Below, one piece after another: positions 31,837 through 33,332 of a DNA stretch of 33,332 nucleotides (positions are counted from its first letter, which is position 1; each line of letters starts with the position of its first letter). Both the position numbers and the translations under genes were made by a program. Location: positions 1 through 33,332 of the forward strand of contig JAHHSZ010000007.1 of assembly GCA_020024915.1 (NCBI GenBank), given 5' to 3'. The notes under the pieces were generated by a model. That model had not been told where the DNA came from. It saw only the letters and a list, made by a program, of their open reading frames with translations, and ran no database searches. Origin of the DNA: Fusobacterium sp. Its GTDB lineage: Bacteria > Fusobacteriota > Fusobacteriia > Fusobacteriales > Fusobacteriaceae.

Positions 31837-32529
31837 ATGAAAAATGTTTTGATAACAGGAGCTACTTCTGGAATAGGATTAGCTATCTCAAAAAAATTTC
31901 TAGATATGGGATATTTAGTGTATGGTGTTGGAAGAGATTTTTCTAAAGTGAGTATTGAGAGTGAGAGATTTTTTCCAATAGTTTGTGATCTTGTGAAATA
32001 TCAAAATATAGAGGAGTTAGTGAGAAAATTAAAAAAAGAGGTGGAGATAGATATACTTGTTAATTGTGCAGGAGTAGGATATTTCGGACCACACGAAGAG
32101 ATTAGTCCCACAAAACTTCATAAGATGATAGCTTTAAATCTAGAAGCACCTTTAGTTTTAACACAACTACTATTGAGAGATTTGAAAAAGAGAAAAGGAA
32201 CAGTAATAAATATCTCATCTATTACAGCTACAAAGTCAAGTACTTACGGCTGTGCTTATTCAGCAACAAAGGCTGGATTGTTACATTTTTCAAAAGGATT
32301 ATTTGATGAAGTGAGAAAGACTGGAGTAAAAGTAATATCTATCTTACCAGATATAACTAAGACATCTTTTTATGATGAATTAAATTTTAGAGAGGGAGAT
32401 GAAGAGGAGAGTTACATACTTCCAGAATGTGTTGCAAGTGCTGTAGAAAGCCTATTTTTACAGAGGGAAGGAACAGTTATAACCGAGATAATAATTCAAC
32501 CTCAAAAGCATACAATAAAAAGAAAATAA
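31837..32529 (+). CDS. Short-chain dehydrogenase/reductase
   Basis: 230 residues, classical SDR. Nucleotide loop TGATSGIG (7-14), NCAGVG (76-81), catalytic Ser128, Tyr141 and Lys145 in the pattern YSATK. The residue pattern after the first strand (GVGRDFSK) has an Arg that often favours NADP(H). It oxidises or reduces an alcohol/ketone, substrate unknown. Ribosome site AAGGAG; it follows the SPL-like gene by 14 bases and closes the operon. No clear terminator is visible before the rubrerythrin promoter. Confidence 0.87.
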   Translation: MKNVLITGATSGIGLAISKKFLDMGYLVYGVGRDFSKVSIESERFFPIVCDLVKYQNIEELVRKLKKEVEIDILVNCAGVGYFGPHEEISPTKLHKMIALNLEAPLVLTQLLLRDLKKRKGTVINISSITATKSSTYGCAYSATKAGLLHFSKGLFDEVRKTGVKVISILPDITKTSFYDELNFREGDEEESYILPECVASAVESLFLQREGTVITEIIIQPQKHTIKRK

Positions 32530-32545
32530 AATTTTAAAAAAATAC

Positions 32546-32574
32546 TTGACAATAATAGTAATATATAGTATATT
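32546..32574 (+). promoter_or_regulatory. Rubrerythrin promoter
   Basis: TTGACA (32546-32551), 17-base spacer, TATATT (32569-32574), giving a leader of about 70 bases before the rubrerythrin ATG. Confidence 0.7.
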
Positions 32575-32580
32575 AATACT
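32567..32580. promoter_or_regulatory. Inverted repeat over the rubrerythrin -10 box
   Basis: AGTAT/ATACT (32567-32571 with 32576-32580), spacer ATTA, covers the -10 box. It is a plausible repressor site for an oxidative-stress regulator, but it does not match a PerR or Rex consensus that I can recognise. Confidence 0.3.
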
Positions 32581-32650
32581 GTAATAAAAATGAAATGATT
32601 ACAAAAAGGAAATAGAAATTAAAATAAGGAAAATTTAAGGAGGAATTAAA

Positions 32651-33208
32651 ATGGCAAAATGGAGATGTAAAGTATGTGGAGAAATTATAACTGATGAGGC
32701 ATTAACTCAATGTCCTGTATGTAAAGCTGGAAAAGACAAATGGGAAGAAGTTGTTGAATCAGGAGAAAGAGTTTGGGCAACTGAACACAAAATAGGAGAA
32801 GGATTGGCTTGTGGAGATGAAGAGATAATTGCTGGATTAAGAGCTAACTTTGAAGGAGAGTGTACAGAAGTTGGAATGTACCTAGCAATGTCAAGAGTAG
32901 CAGATAGAGAAGGACATCCAGAAGTAGCAGAAGCTTATAAGAGAATTGCTTTTGAAGAGGCTGAGCATGCTGCAAAATTTGCTGAGTTATTAGGAGAGTG
33001 TGTAACTGCTTCTACTGAAGAGAACTTATCAAGAAGAGTTGAAGCTGAGTATGGAGCAACTTCAGGAAAATTTGATATCGCTAAGAGAGCTAAACAATTA
33101 GGATTCGATGCTATTCACGATACAGTTCACGAAATGGCTAAAGACGAAGCTAGACACGGAAGAGCTTTCGCAGGATTATTAGAGAGATATTTCGGAAAAA
33201 AATTCTAA
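32651..33208 (+). CDS. Reverse rubrerythrin (NADH-linked peroxide/oxygen reductase)
   Basis: 185 residues. The rubredoxin-like iron site is N-terminal (CKVC at 6-9, CPVC at 21-24) and the di-iron four-helix bundle follows (about 50-180) with ECTEVGMYLAMS, FEEAEHAAKFAELL and KDEARHGRAFAGLL supplying the Glu/His ligands. This inverted order is the reverse rubrerythrin of clostridia, which reduces peroxide and oxygen in anaerobes. AAGGAGG lies just upstream. It is a single-gene unit with its own promoter and terminator; codon use (GAAGCTAGACACGGAAGAGC region) includes more C-ending codons than its neighbours, as expected for strong expression. Confidence 0.95.
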   Translation: MAKWRCKVCGEIITDEALTQCPVCKAGKDKWEEVVESGERVWATEHKIGEGLACGDEEIIAGLRANFEGECTEVGMYLAMSRVADREGHPEVAEAYKRIAFEEAEHAAKFAELLGECVTASTEENLSRRVEAEYGATSGKFDIAKRAKQLGFDAIHDTVHEMAKDEARHGRAFAGLLERYFGKKF

Positions 33209-33226
33209 TTAAACTTTAAATAAATT

Positions 33227-33282
33227 AAAAAGGAGGGTGAAACCAGTAATTAAAAATTACTAGTTTGCAACCCCCCTTTTTT
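33227..33282 (+). terminator. Long terminator after rubrerythrin
   Basis: AAAAAGGAGGG (33227-33237) pairs with CCCCCC and six T (33271-33282) with one A-C mismatch; an inner perfect helix AGTAATT/AATTACT (33244-33250 and 33254-33260) caps it. The T run ends at 33282. The last 50 bases of the window hold nothing I can assign. Confidence 0.8.
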
Positions 33283-33332
33283 ACATATTGTTATCGATAT
33301 TTGAATCAATATACTCTAAGTATAGATTTGAA

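Noticed and set aside
1..33332. CRISPR array, tRNA, rRNA, insertion sequence or phage genes
   Set aside because: No regularly spaced repeats, cloverleaf signatures, transposase or integrase genes were seen on either strand.

Overview
The window looks like chromosomal DNA of a low-GC anaerobe, most likely a Fusobacterium (my inference from AT-rich codon use dominated by AGA and GGA, strong AGGAGG ribosome sites, reverse rubrerythrin, short-chain fatty acid and CoA-transferase genes, and the accBC-asp23-nusB order). No search could be run, so the genus is not proven. All genes lie on the + strand. No tRNA, rRNA, IS element or CRISPR array is visible.

Layout. (1) 1-3868: riboflavin operon ribH-ribD-ribE-ribBA behind a promoter, an FMN riboswitch and an intrinsic terminator. 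ribE appears to start at a rare ATT codon. (2) 3869-11960: a sugar-sulfate/glycosaminoglycan-fragment cluster: GntR/HutC regulator, sodium:solute symporter (YidK-like), S1 sulfatase (YidJ-like), ROK sugar kinase, GH88 unsaturated glucuronyl hydrolase and GPH-type symporter, with palindromic candidate operators at its promoter. Everything appears cytoplasmic, so the cells would import pre-cut, probably unsaturated, sulfated oligosaccharides, then desulfate, hydrolyse and phosphorylate them. (3) 12008-19039: dnaE, then accB-like, accC, asp23, amaP, a DUF2273 gene and nusB. The accB-like protein lacks the biotin-accepting lysine. (4) 19047-20185: an unexplained RNA-like structure and a threonine aldolase. 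(5) 20191-25655: copper homeostasis: promoter with a CsoR-type palindrome, copZ, copA, a tandem two-domain CsoR regulator, then a two-component system. (6) 25701-29240: short-chain fatty acid transporter, an Ogg2-type DNA glycosylase and both subunits of an acetate/acetoacetate CoA-transferase. (7) 29252-32529: an operon of a nucleosidase-like protein, a SUFU-domain protein, a spore-photoproduct-lyase-like radical SAM protein and a short-chain dehydrogenase, which I regard as the least explained gene set here. (8) 32546-33282: reverse rubrerythrin with its own promoter and terminator.

The most notable points are the biotin-less AccB beside an intact AccC and an Asp23 protein, the SPL-like/SUFU/nucleosidase/SDR operon in a probable non-sporulator, the duplicated CsoR with two complete copper triads, and the ATT start of ribE.
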